From: Desulfocapsa sp.
GTDB lineage: Bacteria > Desulfobacterota > Desulfobulbia > Desulfobulbales > Desulfocapsaceae
Direction: 5' to 3'
Assembly (NCBI GenBank): GCA_016765495.1
Contig: JAESPV010000034.1
Coordinates: 1-64,000, forward strand
DNA length: 64,000 bases
The notes beneath the pieces were generated by a model, which was not told where the DNA came from, searched no databases, and worked only from the letters and a program-made list of their open reading frames with translations. This document shows, piece after piece, positions 1 through 7,819 of this stretch. How positions within the stretch are numbered: position 1 is the stretch's first letter; every line of letters begins with the position of its first letter. Both the position numbers and the translations under genes were made by a program.

Positions 1-859
1 TTCGACCGGGTTAATCATGACCGCCTGATGAGCCGACTCGCTGCAAAAGTGCATGATAAAAGGCTCTTGAAGCTCATACGTAAGTTCCTTATATCCGGAG
101 TGATGATCGATGGTTTAGTACAAGCTGCCGATGAGGGTACTCCTCAGGGGGGCCCACTTTCTCCGTTGTTGTCTAATATTGTGCTGGACGAGCTTGATAA
201 AGAGCTTGAAAGGCGTAATTCGGAGTCTCACTGCGTTCGCTTACCTGTGTTTCGCCCGTTATGCGGACGATTTTAACATCTTCGTTCGTAGCCAAAGGGC
301 TGCCAACAGAGTTATGGGGACAGTCTCACACTTCGTAACTCACCGTTTACGTCTGAAGGTGAATGAAGAGAAAAGTCACGTCACCCGTCCATGGGAAATG
401 TGCTTTCTCGGATTCAGAATCACCAGTATGATAAACTTCACACGTATTCAGATCCACCCGAAATCAATCAAACGATTGAAAGGAAAGGTGCGGCAGTTGA
501 CCAGCAGGTCAGGCGGCAAAAGTATTCATCAGGTTATTTTCAATTTGAACGAGTATCTGCATGGTTGGTGGAACTACTATCGTTTTGCCAAGCTTAGTAT
601 CAAGTGGCTTCGCTCTCTTCATGGATGGATAATGAGGCGTTTACGGAGTATCCTCTGGAAACAGTGGAAGAATCCGCGAACCCGTGTCCGGGAGTTGAAG
701 AAACGGGGTATTTATCATAAGTCAGCGGTCAGTACGGGAAATGCCCGTAAAGGATCTTGGCGAATGAGCAGAGTCAAGTGGGTAATAATCGCATTACCGA
801 ATATCTATTTCCGAAGAACTCTTGGTCTTTTTCTCCCAGGTATACAACTCCTGTCTTGA
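1..859 (+). pseudogene. ltrA: Group II intron reverse transcriptase/maturase, frameshifted and 5'-truncated by the window
   Basis: Frame 1 from the first base encodes part of the RT palm with the family motif GTPQGGPLSPLLSNI, then runs out of frame near 215-265. Frame 2 resumes with the catalytic motif ARYADDFNIFV, the thumb, and the maturase-specific domain (LHGWWNYYRF and a C-terminal WRMSR segment), stopping at 859. Both halves are clearly parts of one protein. Removing the 16 bases that follow codon CAC-TGC near 233 would restore the usual CFARYADD reading, so a short insertion is one explanation; a sequencing error is another. An intact protein would prime reverse transcription at the target and help splice the intron. 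Confidence 0.85.
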
Positions 860-861
860 TC

Positions 862-940
862 AGCCGAACCGCCTTAGTACGCGATCCGTATGCTTGGTGG
901 TGTGGGAGGGGCGGTCAGTGATGGCCGTTCCTATCCCGAT
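862..940 (+). ncRNA. Group II intron domains V-VI
   Basis: Directly after the maturase stop codon is a GC-rich block that can fold into two hairpins: ACCGCC...GGTGGT around a CGAT loop (domain V-like, about 868-903), then GGAGGGGCGG...CCGTTCCTATCC (domain VI-like, about 905-938). The end ...CCTATCCCGAT matches the usual end of bacterial group II introns. Folding was judged by eye only, and the catalytic triad was not assigned with certainty. Confidence 0.6.
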
Positions 941-958
941 ATATGATTTCATGCACTT

Positions 959-1005
959 AAGCTTGAACTGGTAAAGGATTAGTGGTTTGGGGAGTTCTCA
1001 AGCTT
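959..1005. terminator. Imperfect inverted repeat between the intron and the toxin-antitoxin pair
   Basis: AAGCTTGAACT (959-969) pairs with AGTTC-TC-AAGCTT (993-1005) apart from a two-base bulge. It lies in the 3' flank of the intron and just past the 3' end of the leftward antitoxin gene, where it could act as a terminator, although there is no strong T-tract. Confidence 0.35.
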
Positions 1006-1022
1006 TAAATTTGGGTCAAGTT

Positions 1023-1316
1023 TTAATGAGCCTGAGGAATAAAATTAATTTCAAGTTTATATCCTACCGCTTTTGCATATTGTTCAATAGTTGAAAGTTT
1101 AGGAGATATTTTTGAATTAACATTCTCCAACCTTGAAATGTTACTCTTCTTTGTGTGCAATATTTCAGCAAGTTCTTCTTGGGTAAGACCTGCGTCTTTA
1201 CGGATTTTTATTAATTGTTTTCTCAAAGTATATGCTGGAGCAAGCTCATAATATTCTTTCGCAACACCTGGATTTGATAATGCTTTTCTTTTGAATTCCT
1301 TTAATGTTGGTCTCAT
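1023..1316 (-). CDS. higA: HigA-like antitoxin, XRE-family helix-turn-helix
   Basis: A 97-residue protein with an XRE/Cro helix-turn-helix at about residues 32-87; the core LTQEELAEILHTKKSNISRL is at about 44-63. It overlaps the upstream toxin gene in an ATGA arrangement (its ATG is 1314-1316, the toxin TGA is 1313-1315), so the two are translationally coupled. The expected role is to bind and neutralise the HigB-like toxin and to repress the shared promoter. The toxin-first order is typical of HigBA rather than RelBE. The fold is clear; assignment to HigA rather than a related Gp49-partner regulator is by context. Confidence 0.85.
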   Translation of the reverse strand: MRPTLKEFKRKALSNPGVAKEYYELAPAYTLRKQLIKIRKDAGLTQEELAEILHTKKSNISRLENVNSKISPKLSTIEQYAKAVGYKLEINFIPQAH

Positions 1317-1636
1317 GATTTGACCTCCTTGAGTCTTTTGCGCGCTAAGTTTATTTCCTTTTTTGGGGTTTTCTGGGATTTTTTTATGAATGAATGCAAA
1401 ATAATCACCTCTTTACCCTTAACCATACAGAAGAAAGACCTTCCAATACCTTCTTTACCTTTTGCCCGAATTTCAAAAAGACCTTCTCCGAAAGGTTTGG
1501 TATATGGTGCTCCCAATGCAGGCCCAAATTCTTCTATCATTTCTGCTATATGTAAAAAGTTTGCCAAAATACCTTTTGGGAAGGAGAGCGTTTCTTTTTC
1601 TACTTTGTTATTATAAAAAGTTATCTGCCAGTTCAT
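1313..1636 (-). CDS. higB: HigB/Gp49-like toxin (RelE superfamily mRNA interferase)
   Basis: A 107-residue protein matching the phage-derived Gp49-like/HigB family. Visible family features are GLFEIRAKGKEGIGRSFFCM (about 52-71), the strand ending ILHSFIKKSQKTPKKEI, and a basic C-terminal helix. Members cleave translated mRNA at the ribosome. It is the first gene of a two-gene operon and overlaps the antitoxin by 4 bases. A promoter with an internal palindrome lies immediately upstream, as expected for autoregulation. All family core segments seem present, so it is probably intact. Confidence 0.85.
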   Translation of the reverse strand: MNWQITFYNNKVEKETLSFPKGILANFLHIAEMIEEFGPALGAPYTKPFGEGLFEIRAKGKEGIGRSFFCMVKGKEVIILHSFIKKSQKTPKKEINLARKRLKEVKS

Positions 1637-1642
1637 AGTAGA

Positions 1643-1671
1643 ATTGTTATCATTTCGGATAACTTTGTCAA
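1643..1671 (-). promoter_or_regulatory. Promoter and palindromic operator of the toxin-antitoxin pair
   Basis: Reading leftward, TTGACA (1671-1666) is followed 16 bases later by TAACAA (1649-1644). The spacer contains a perfect dyad, GTTATC-CGAAAT-GATAAC (1663-1646), only ten bases before the toxin ATG. A dyad placed over the promoter spacer is the usual layout for toxin-antitoxin autorepression. Binding by the XRE protein is inferred. Confidence 0.5.
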
Positions 1672-1736
1672 CTGGTATTTTTTACCTTAGACCCATTTAA
1701 AAAGTTAGTCGGTGCAGTTATTTTAATTTTTTTCTT

Positions 1737-2357
1737 TTAATTGCTACGACGAGCTGCTGCAAGACCAACTCCAGCTGCGACCATCAAACCTCCTGATGTT
1801 CGTGAGACTGTTTGAAGTGCTTTTTGGCTACGAAAAAACTTACTGGCTTTGCCAGCGACTAATGCCCAAACAGATGTTACGGTAAAAGTTATTACTAAAA
1901 ATGTTGGTACAATTATGATAAATTGTGATCCAACAGGAATTGCTGTGTTGATAAATTGAGGTAGAAATGCTGCAATAAAGATCAAACTTTTAGGGTTAAA
2001 TGTTGTGATAACAAGACCTTGGAAAAACAAATTCTTCTTCGGTACTGATGATGTTTCAAGTATCAAAGGATCGTTGGCACTTCGCCATTGTTTGATTCCG
2101 AGATAAATAAGATATACCGCACCAGTCCAGCGAAGCCATTCAAATGCTTGAGCAACAACATTTAGCAAAGAGGTGAGACTTATTGCGGCAATTGTTAACT
2201 GAACAGCAATTCCCATCGTTGCTCCGGCAACCGTTACGATGCCACGTTGCCAACCAAAAGATATGCTATGAGCAACTGTTAAAAGCACACTGGGACCAGG
2301 AAGTGCTATCATGATCACTGTGGCAATTACAAATGCTATAAATACATGTAGTTCCAT
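1737..2357 (-). CDS. LysE/RhtB-family amino-acid exporter
   Basis: A 206-residue integral membrane protein of the LysE translocator family. The N-terminus has the family signature ALPGPSVLLTVAHSISFGWQ in the first helix and following loop, and there are about six hydrophobic segments, including FNPKSLIFIAAFLPQFI in the middle. Members export basic or neutral amino acids or homoserine lactones using the proton gradient. The ATG at 2357 is preferred because CAGGAG lies nine bases upstream; a start 11 codons earlier has no better site. The substrate cannot be told from sequence. It stands alone between the toxin-antitoxin pair and an integrase stump. Confidence 0.85.
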   Translation of the reverse strand: MELHVFIAFVIATVIMIALPGPSVLLTVAHSISFGWQRGIVTVAGATMGIAVQLTIAAISLTSLLNVVAQAFEWLRWTGAVYLIYLGIKQWRSANDPLILETSSVPKKNLFFQGLVITTFNPKSLIFIAAFLPQFINTAIPVGSQFIIIVPTFLVITFTVTSVWALVAGKASKFFRSQKALQTVSRTSGGLMVAAGVGLAAARRSN

Positions 2358-2505
2358 ATTGAATGACTCCTGTTTTTTGACATATAACATTTATTATCAG
2401 GTTTCCTTGCCCTGATAAGTTGATAATAAAGGTACTTTTCAGGTATGTTAGCCCCAGCCCAATATCATTATAACTACCAAATAACACTATCACAGAAGAA
2501 AAGGA

Positions 2506-2742
2506 ATGCCAAAACAAAAGAAGAAAAAAATCCTTGATGAAGTCAGCGAAGTAATGAGGGTTAAGCATTACTCTATACACACAGAGCGCTCCTATTCCGA
2601 ATGGATTAAACGATTTATTATTTTTCATGGAATACAGGAAAGGGAGGAACTGTTTGTCGAAGGTGAGAAAAAAATGAAGATTTTTTAACAAATCTGGCCG
2701 TGAATCGCAATGTTCAGACCTCGTAAACGTGGACTCAAAACA
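2506..2742 (+). pseudogene. Integron integrase (IntI-type) N-terminal stump, frameshifted
   Basis: The first 60 codons encode the N-terminal SAM-like DNA-binding domain of integron-type tyrosine recombinases (RVKHYSIHTERSYSEWIKRF, IIFHG). After a run of seven A residues near 2668-2674 the frame is lost at 2688, but the neighbouring frame continues with the next conserved piece (FLTNLAVNRNVQTS) to about 2739, where similarity ends and a stop follows. The catalytic domain (R-H-R-Y) is absent, since an intact IntI has about 320 residues. It is therefore a broken, truncated relic. No cassette array or clear attC site was found beside it. Confidence 0.75.
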
Positions 2743-3054
2743 GGTCTCTTTTTTGGACACATTTTACGCTCTCAATTAAGTAAAACGATACTCAGCTTCA
2801 GGTGTAACCTGCAAAACGCTAAGTTTTGAGGTTTTGGCTGTCCAGTATGGTGTCATGTGTTGTTAAATCAAGAAGTTATAGGTGGGGCTCTATTCGTTTT
2901 TTGCGAAGTCTGTGATAACTGAAAATATATCACTTTGTGTCTGTTGCTGGCCGACCTGTTTTCTATGTATTGAAAAGTAATAAATAAGGGGGGCCTTAAT
3001 AGTTCGATTTATCTTTTAGTTAAAGAGTTTTCTAAAGCAATTTGTGGGTTTTTT
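2743..3054. other. Non-coding stretch with one hairpin
   Basis: No plausible gene is seen here. At 2806-2833 there is a strong hairpin: AACCT and CAAAAC pair with GTTTTG and AGGTT around a GCTAA loop, with a single bulged G at 2811. It lacks a T-tract and lacks the R/L core boxes expected of an attC site. The rest is AT-rich and leads into the nrdJ control region. Confidence 0.5.
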
Positions 3055-3101
3055 CTACTATATGTTGTAGATTGTTATTGCAAGGCAACTAAATATGGTA
3101 T
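3055..3101 (+). promoter_or_regulatory. Tandem NrdR-like boxes upstream of nrdJ
   Basis: Box 1 at 3055-3070, CTACTATATGTTGTAG, is a near-palindrome fitting the NrdR consensus (core CWATATWTTG) at 9 of 10 core positions. Box 2 at 3086-3101, CAACTAAATATGGTAT, fits at about 8 of 10. Their starts are 31 bases apart, about three helical turns, which is the spacing known for paired NrdR boxes. They lie 135-180 bases before the nrdJ start. NrdR represses ribonucleotide reductase genes when dATP is high; control here is inferred from the sites. Confidence 0.65.
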
Positions 3102-3235
3102 ATATCCATCTTTGACAAATGGTGAAAAACTCAGTCGCCTTATGTGACTTCTTTCCTGCCAGACCTCCATAACATCCTTTAATTATCAGCATTTTCAGCC
3201 AATAAAATTCATTTTTTTATCCAGACGAGGCACCC

Positions 3236-5407
3236 ATGACCCCTGATTTGACAAAACAAATATTGACCCAAACTGCAGAAACTGTATTGACAAGGCGTTA
3301 CTATATAAAAGACAGCACCGGAGAAGTTGTAGAAACCTGGGAAACATTATGTCAAAGGGTGAGCAATGCAGTGGCTCAAGCGGATAAGAAGAGTAAGCAG
3401 TTTGAAGCGTTGCGTGAAGCCTATTTTCGTATGATGTATCATCTGGATTTTCTTCCTAACTCTCCATGTCTTATGAACGCGGGCACCGGTATCGGGCAGC
3501 TGGCCGCTTGTTTTGTTCTGCCCATTGAAGACTCCATGGATGGGATTTTTACAGCTATCCGTAATGGCGCACTTGTTCATAAGACGGGCGGCGGTACGGG
3601 CTATTCTTTTTCCAGACTTCGTTCTAAAAATGCATCTGTCCGTTCAACTCAGGGTGTGGCATCCGGCCCACTATCCTTTGCTGCTGTTTTTGACACAGCC
3701 ACTGAGACCATTAAACAGGGCGGCAAGCGCAGGGGAGCCAATATGGGTGTTCTGCGTATTGATCATCCTGATATTATGGATTTTATCAGCGCCAAGGAGG
3801 ATCAGAACAAATTTACTAATTTTAATTTCAGTGTAGCCATCACCGATGACTTTATGACGGCTGTGGAGGCGGGGGAAGAATATGCTCTGATTGAACCTTC
3901 CACCGGAGAAAAAGTAGGAACACTCAATGCACATGCTGTTTTTGAAAAAATTATTGATCTGGCCTGGCACAATGGAGAACCCGGTGTACTGTTTATTGAT
4001 GTTGCTAATCGAGATAATACGACACCACAGCTTGGAGATTTCGAAGCGACTAATCCTTGTGGTGAGCAGTGGTTGCTGCCCTATGAAAGCTGTAACCTTG
4101 GTTCGTTGAATCTCAGTAATTTTGTGAAAAATGGCAAGGTTGATTACAAACGACTGGAGAATGTTGTTCAGGTTGCCACTTCCTTTCTTGATAATGTTAT
4201 TGATTGCAATGTGTTTCCCATTCCTGAAATTGAGGAGATGACACTTAAAACCAGAAAAATTGGTATGGGTATTATGGGATTACATGATATGTTGATTCAG
4301 CTTGGATTGCCCTATGGAAGTGAGGAGGGACGCACCCAGGCAGCAGAGATCATGAATTTTGTCCGGGAAAAAGCAGAAGCTCGTTCCATTGAGATAGCAG
4401 AAGAAAAAGGTGCTTTTCCTGCTTATGATGCAGACATTAACGATTATCCTGCTCGACGCAATGCGGCTCTTACCTCAATCCAGCCCACTGGTACTGTGTC
4501 CATGATTGCTGATTGTGCCTCAGGATGTGAACCCTATTTTTCCATTGTCATGGTCAAAAATGTCATGGATGGGGACAGGTTAATTCTTGTTAATAAACAT
4601 TTTGAGCAGGTAGCCCGGAAAGAAGGATTTTATTCCGAAGAATTGATGACAAAGGTGGCGGATTCCGGCACAGTCATTGGACATGATGAAATTCCTGAAC
4701 ATTGGCAGGAAGTATTTCGTACAGCACAGGATGTAACACCTGAAGATCATATCAGAATGCAGGGAATACTGCAGAATAATGGTGTTGATTCTTCCATTTC
4801 AAAAACCATTAATTTACCGAACAGTGCAACTCGTGAAGAGGTGGAACTCTCCTATGTCCTGGGGTACAAACTTGGGTGCAAGGGACTCACCGTTTATCGG
4901 GATGGTTCCAGGGATCAGCAGGTTTTAAACACTAAAGACAGTGAAGCTTCGGAGCAGCAGACAGCCCTGGTATCAAGTGCTGGCAGGAAGAAATCACTTC
5001 CGGATACTTTGAGTGCCAAGCGGTATCGGCTAAAAGATCAGGATCAAAAATCTGTGTATATCATTGTTTGTTTTGATGAGAATGAACAACCCATGGAGGT
5101 TTTCGCAAAATTTCCTTTTGATAACCGTGTTGATCTTAAAGATAAGTCAACCATGTGGACCACTACCTGTCGTCTGGTCTCTTTAGCACTGCGTTTTAAT
5201 ATTCCCGCTTCTGAAATTATCAAGCAATTGGATCGCTCAAGTGGACATATGCTTGACCTTCCTGCTCAGTTGAGTAAATTGTTCAAATCGTTTATGGCAG
5301 GAACCCAGCATGGCTTTGCCTCAATTTGTCCGGAGTGCTCGGGCACTCTTGTTTTTGAAGAAGGATGTGAGACCTGTCATGAGTGCGGATATAGCAAATG
5401 CAGCTAA
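3236..5407 (+). CDS. nrdJ: Adenosylcobalamin-dependent (class II) ribonucleotide reductase
   Basis: A 723-residue enzyme that reduces ribonucleotides to deoxyribonucleotides without oxygen, using adenosylcobalamin to make the thiyl radical. Visible landmarks are an N-terminal domain, a redox cysteine in QLAACFVLP (C92), the active-site segment NPCGEQWLLPYESCNLGSL near residue 273, PTGTVSMIADCASGCEP near 418, a TSCPD-type domain at about 595-690, and a C-terminal cysteine cluster (CPEC, CETCHEC, C) suited to thioredoxin recycling or zinc. Length fits vitamin B12-dependent NrdJ. The ATG has only a weak ribosome site. Paired NrdR-like boxes lie upstream, and a SEC-C gene follows 21 bases downstream. 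Confidence 0.95.
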   Translation: MTPDLTKQILTQTAETVLTRRYYIKDSTGEVVETWETLCQRVSNAVAQADKKSKQFEALREAYFRMMYHLDFLPNSPCLMNAGTGIGQLAACFVLPIEDSMDGIFTAIRNGALVHKTGGGTGYSFSRLRSKNASVRSTQGVASGPLSFAAVFDTATETIKQGGKRRGANMGVLRIDHPDIMDFISAKEDQNKFTNFNFSVAITDDFMTAVEAGEEYALIEPSTGEKVGTLNAHAVFEKIIDLAWHNGEPGVLFIDVANRDNTTPQLGDFEATNPCGEQWLLPYESCNLGSLNLSNFVKNGKVDYKRLENVVQVATSFLDNVIDCNVFPIPEIEEMTLKTRKIGMGIMGLHDMLIQLGLPYGSEEGRTQAAEIMNFVREKAEARSIEIAEEKGAFPAYDADINDYPARRNAALTSIQPTGTVSMIADCASGCEPYFSIVMVKNVMDGDRLILVNKHFEQVARKEGFYSEELMTKVADSGTVIGHDEIPEHWQEVFRTAQDVTPEDHIRMQGILQNNGVDSSISKTINLPNSATREEVELSYVLGYKLGCKGLTVYRDGSRDQQVLNTKDSEASEQQTALVSSAGRKKSLPDTLSAKRYRLKDQDQKSVYIIVCFDENEQPMEVFAKFPFDNRVDLKDKSTMWTTTCRLVSLALRFNIPASEIIKQLDRSSGHMLDLPAQLSKLFKSFMAGTQHGFASICPECSGTLVFEEGCETCHECGYSKCS

Positions 5408-5428
5408 TTATTAGATAGGACGACAGAT

Positions 5429-5944
5429 ATGGGAAGGATAGGAAGAAATCAACAGTGCCTCTGTGGCAGTGGGAAAAAGTTTAAATATTGTTGTCTGCCT
5501 AAAGAACAGGCAGGAATGGTTCAGAAAAATCCTCAAGCCGCATTGAAAATCTCATTGATAAATGAACTTGAGGCTATTGTTCAGGTTGCAGTCGAAAAGA
5601 GGCAGCAAATTAAAGAGCTTGGTGTCTTTATTCTTTTGGCCACCGTTGAAGGAGATGCCTGGTTACTTGAAATAACAGAATCCGATGCGGTGCAGCTGGC
5701 TCGTGCTGGTGAAGCACTTGAAATCCCCATTGATGAAAAATCAGAAACCATTGAGATTAATTGGAGTCACATGTATGATCTCAGCAACAAAGAGTTTGAA
5801 CTCACTGCCTATAGTGATAAAGCCAAAACTGTGATGGTGGGGTATCCAGCTAAAGAAATCAGCGCTGCTATTAAGCGGATAAAAAAGAAATTTCCCAGTG
5901 AAATTCTGAATCAGGTTCATGTGGATCCAGAAGAGCACCGGTAG
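5429..5944 (+). CDS. SEC-C motif protein, function unknown
   Basis: A 171-residue protein with an N-terminal SEC-C zinc motif (QQCLCGSGKKFKYCC, about residues 8-22), the C-X-C...CC tail domain also found at the end of SecA. The remaining 140 residues are a soluble alpha/beta region I do not recognise, ending in charged helices. SEC-C modules bind zinc and often contact ribosomes or protein partners. It follows nrdJ by 21 bases on the same strand and is probably co-transcribed; the terminator that closes the pair lies inside the start of the next gene. No specific reaction can be assigned. Confidence 0.8.
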   Translation: MGRIGRNQQCLCGSGKKFKYCCLPKEQAGMVQKNPQAALKISLINELEAIVQVAVEKRQQIKELGVFILLATVEGDAWLLEITESDAVQLARAGEALEIPIDEKSETIEINWSHMYDLSNKEFELTAYSDKAKTVMVGYPAKEISAAIKRIKKKFPSEILNQVHVDPEEHR

Positions 5945-5959
5945 AGTATCTTTTCGTTT

Positions 5960-6373
5960 ATGAAATTTGTAATTCGAATAGTTCCCATGATTGTTGTCAT
6001 GGGAACTATTTTTTTTCTTTCCCACCAAAGCGGTGACAGTCTCGATCTTCCTTCTTTTTTTGGGGCAGATAAGCTTGCCCATATGATAGCCTACGGGGGG
6101 CTGGCTTTTACAGTCCTCTGGTTTTTTGGGGAAAAAGGACTGGAGAATCCATGGCGAACCTCATTCATGACAGTTCTATTTTGCCTGTTATATGGAATAA
6201 GCGATGAATACCATCAATCCTTTATAGACTTGCGTTCAGTGAGTATTTTTGATCTGCTTGCAGATACGGCTGGTGCTTTTTGTTGCAGCTTACTCTGGGC
6301 AGTGAGCCCGGCGCTGCAACAAAAAATGCTCGCCTGTCAGATAAATCTGCTGAAGTGTACGCAATTCAAATAA
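5960..6373 (+). CDS. VanZ-like family membrane protein
   Basis: A 137-residue membrane protein with about four transmembrane helices and the VanZ-family pattern: an N-terminal helix ending FFLSHQSGD, DKLAHMIAYGGLAF in the middle, and SDEYHQSFIDLRSVSIFDLLADTAGA before the last helix. The conserved H and DE...HQ residues are present. Family members include the teicoplanin-resistance protein VanZ, but most have no known substrate. The assigned ATG has a poor ribosome site. An intrinsic terminator overlaps codons 7-19, so expression may depend on read-through. It ends convergently with yqeY, overlapping it by 8 bases. Confidence 0.8.
   Translation: MKFVIRIVPMIVVMGTIFFLSHQSGDSLDLPSFFGADKLAHMIAYGGLAFTVLWFFGEKGLENPWRTSFMTVLFCLLYGISDEYHQSFIDLRSVSIFDLLADTAGAFCCSLLWAVSPALQQKMLACQINLLKCTQFK
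5978..6016 (+). terminator. Intrinsic terminator embedded in the start of the VanZ-like gene
   Basis: A perfect 13-bp stem, ATAGTTCCCATGA (5978-5990) with TCATGGGAACTAT (5997-6009), has a 6-base TTGTTG loop and runs straight into eight T residues (6009-6016). This is the strongest intrinsic terminator I can see in the window. It ends the nrdJ/SEC-C unit but also encodes part of the first transmembrane helix of the VanZ-like protein. Confidence 0.85.
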
Positions 6374-6779
6374 GGGCTTCTTTCACCATCTGTGACGCAA
6401 TGCCCATATCCATTTCGTCACCATATTCTTTCTTCAGTTTTCCCATAATCTTTCCCATAAGCTTTGGGTTTTTCTCTGGCAACTCTGCAATGAGAGCGTC
6501 GATAATAGCTTTCGTTTCTTCCACTCCTTTGGTTTCTGGTATGAAAATCTGCAAAATTTCCACAGTATTGCCTACATCAATCCCAGCATCAATGGACTGA
6601 TGAGCCATTTTAAGCTCTCTTTTAGCAGCAGCCAGTAGATCGTTTTCGTTGGTTTCCCGGTTTCCGTCAGCCTTGGCCAGTTTCTGGGCGGCATCAAGGA
6701 GCATGGCTAAGACTGTGGATTTCTCTGGATCTGTCTTTTTAGACAGCATCATGGTTTTTCGTAATTCTTTTATGTTCAT
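6366..6779 (-). CDS. yqeY: GatB/YqeY domain protein
   Basis: A 137-residue protein of the YqeY family, related to the tail domain of the amidotransferase subunit GatB. It shows the standard layout: a helical N-terminal half (MNIKELRKTMM, STVLAMLLDAAQKLAK) and a C-terminal three-helix part with LPEKNPKLMGKIMGKLKKEY. YqeY proteins are thought to bind tRNA or assist aminoacylation, but the function is not settled. I chose the ATG at 6779, with GAGAAG upstream, because an upstream extension would run into the hemB end and does not resemble the family. It is the last gene of the DUF4390-ntrYX-hemB cluster, 55 bases after hemB. Confidence 0.85.
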   Translation of the reverse strand: MNIKELRKTMMLSKKTDPEKSTVLAMLLDAAQKLAKADGNRETNENDLLAAAKRELKMAHQSIDAGIDVGNTVEILQIFIPETKGVEETKAIIDALIAELPEKNPKLMGKIMGKLKKEYGDEMDMGIASQMVKEALI

Positions 6780-6834
6780 TTTCTTCTCTGTATCTGTAAT
6801 TATTCGGGTTGCAATTATACCTGTAGGAAGGCCT

Positions 6835-7809
6835 TTATTTCTGTAAAAGCCTCGCCATATCTTTGGCAAAATAAGTCAAAATTATATCAGCACCAGCACG
6901 TTTAATGGAAAGGAGTGTTTCTGCCATAACCTTATCACCATCAATCCAGCCTTTTTCTGCAGCAGCTTTGATCATGGCATATTCACCACTCACATGATAC
7001 GCCGCAATGGGAAGATCAAACTCATCTTTTAAGCGACTGATAATGTCAAGATAGGCAACCGCAGGTTTAACCATAAGGATATCAGCACCTTCATCCACGT
7101 CGAGAGTGGCTTCTCGCAGTGCCTCTCTTGCGTTTGCCGGATCCATCTGGTAACTCCTTCGATCGCCAAACTGTGGTGCACAATCTGCAGCATCACGGAA
7201 AGGCCCGTAAAAGGCTGAGGCATATTTCACAGCATAGGACATGATGGGAATCATCTCAAAGTTGTGTTCATCAAGGCTTGCCCGTATTTCAGAAACTCTT
7301 CCATCCATCATATCAGACGGGGCGACCATATCCGCTCCTGCCTGGGCATGTGAAAGGGCAGTCTTTGCCAGGATCTCAAGGGTTGAGTCATTATCGACTG
7401 TGTCCCCGATTAAACAGCCACAGTGGCCATGGTCTGTATATTCACAGAGACACACATCGGTGATGATATTGAGGTCAGGAGCCTTGTTTTTGAGTTCTCT
7501 GATAGCACGCTGAATAATACCATCTTTGGCGTGTGCACCGCTTCCCATGGCGTCTTTCTTTTCAGGGAGACCAAAGAGGATCATGGAATTTACACCCAAC
7601 TCCATGCATTCCTGTGCTTCTTTTTTCAGTTGGTCAACGCTCAGCCTGTAGACACCGGGCATTGAAGAGATTGCTTCCCGCTTGTTTTTTCCGGGGGCTA
7701 TAAAAACCGGATAAACAAATTGTGCAGGGGAGAGCTGGGTCTCTCGAATCAAGGCTCGCATTGATTCATTTTTTCGAAGACGACGTGGACGATATTCCGG
7801 GAAGACCAT
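6835..7809 (-). CDS. hemB: Delta-aminolevulinic acid dehydratase (porphobilinogen synthase)
   Basis: A 324-residue cytosolic enzyme that condenses two 5-aminolevulinate molecules into porphobilinogen, the second common step of haem, sirohaem and cobalamin synthesis. The zinc-type cysteine cluster is visible ([16 protein letters not shown], about residues 117-132). Both Schiff-base lysines are present: [14 protein letters not shown] near 195 and [10 protein letters not shown] near 247. [10 protein letters not shown], a substrate-binding segment, lies between them. Length is normal. It starts 10 bases after the ntrX-like gene on the same strand. Tetrapyrrole supply links to the B12-dependent NrdJ made nearby, though co-regulation is not shown. 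Confidence 0.95.
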   Translation of the reverse strand: MVFPEYRPRRLRKNESMRALIRETQLSPAQFVYPVFIAPGKNKREAISSMPGVYRLSVDQLKKEAQECMELGVNSMILFGLPEKKDAMGSGAHAKDGIIQRAIRELKNKAPDLNIITDVCLCEYTDHGHCGCLIGDTVDNDSTLEILAKTALSHAQAGADMVAPSDMMDGRVSEIRASLDEHNFEMIPIMSYAVKYASAFYGPFRDAADCAPQFGDRRSYQMDPANAREALREATLDVDEGADILMVKPAVAYLDIISRLKDEFDLPIAAYHVSGEYAMIKAAAEKGWIDGDKVMAETLLSIKRAGADIILTYFAKDMARLLQK

Positions 7810-7819
7810 TTGCTTGTTC

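Larger units (their letters stand above)
1..940 (+). mobile_element. Group II intron, 3' portion (5' part outside window)
   Basis: The segment combines a group II intron reverse transcriptase/maturase reading frame (1-859) with a downstream structured RNA whose sequence resembles intron domains V and VI and ends in a typical CCGAT 3' boundary near 940. The 5' half of the element lies before the window. Because the maturase is frameshifted, the element is probably immobile unless a partner supplies maturase in trans. The class of intron was not determined. It sits next to a toxin-antitoxin pair and an integron-integrase stump, which fits an accessory zone. Confidence 0.75.

Noticed and set aside
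2700-2900. attC recombination site next to the integrase stump
   Set aside because: A hairpin with a bulged G (2806-2833) and a GTTAAAT heptamer are present, but paired R/L core boxes with correct spacing are missing.
2743-3235. Cobalamin riboswitch before the B12-dependent reductase
   Set aside because: No B12 box or large multi-stem leader is visible; the GCCACTGAG string at about 3698 is inside the coding region.
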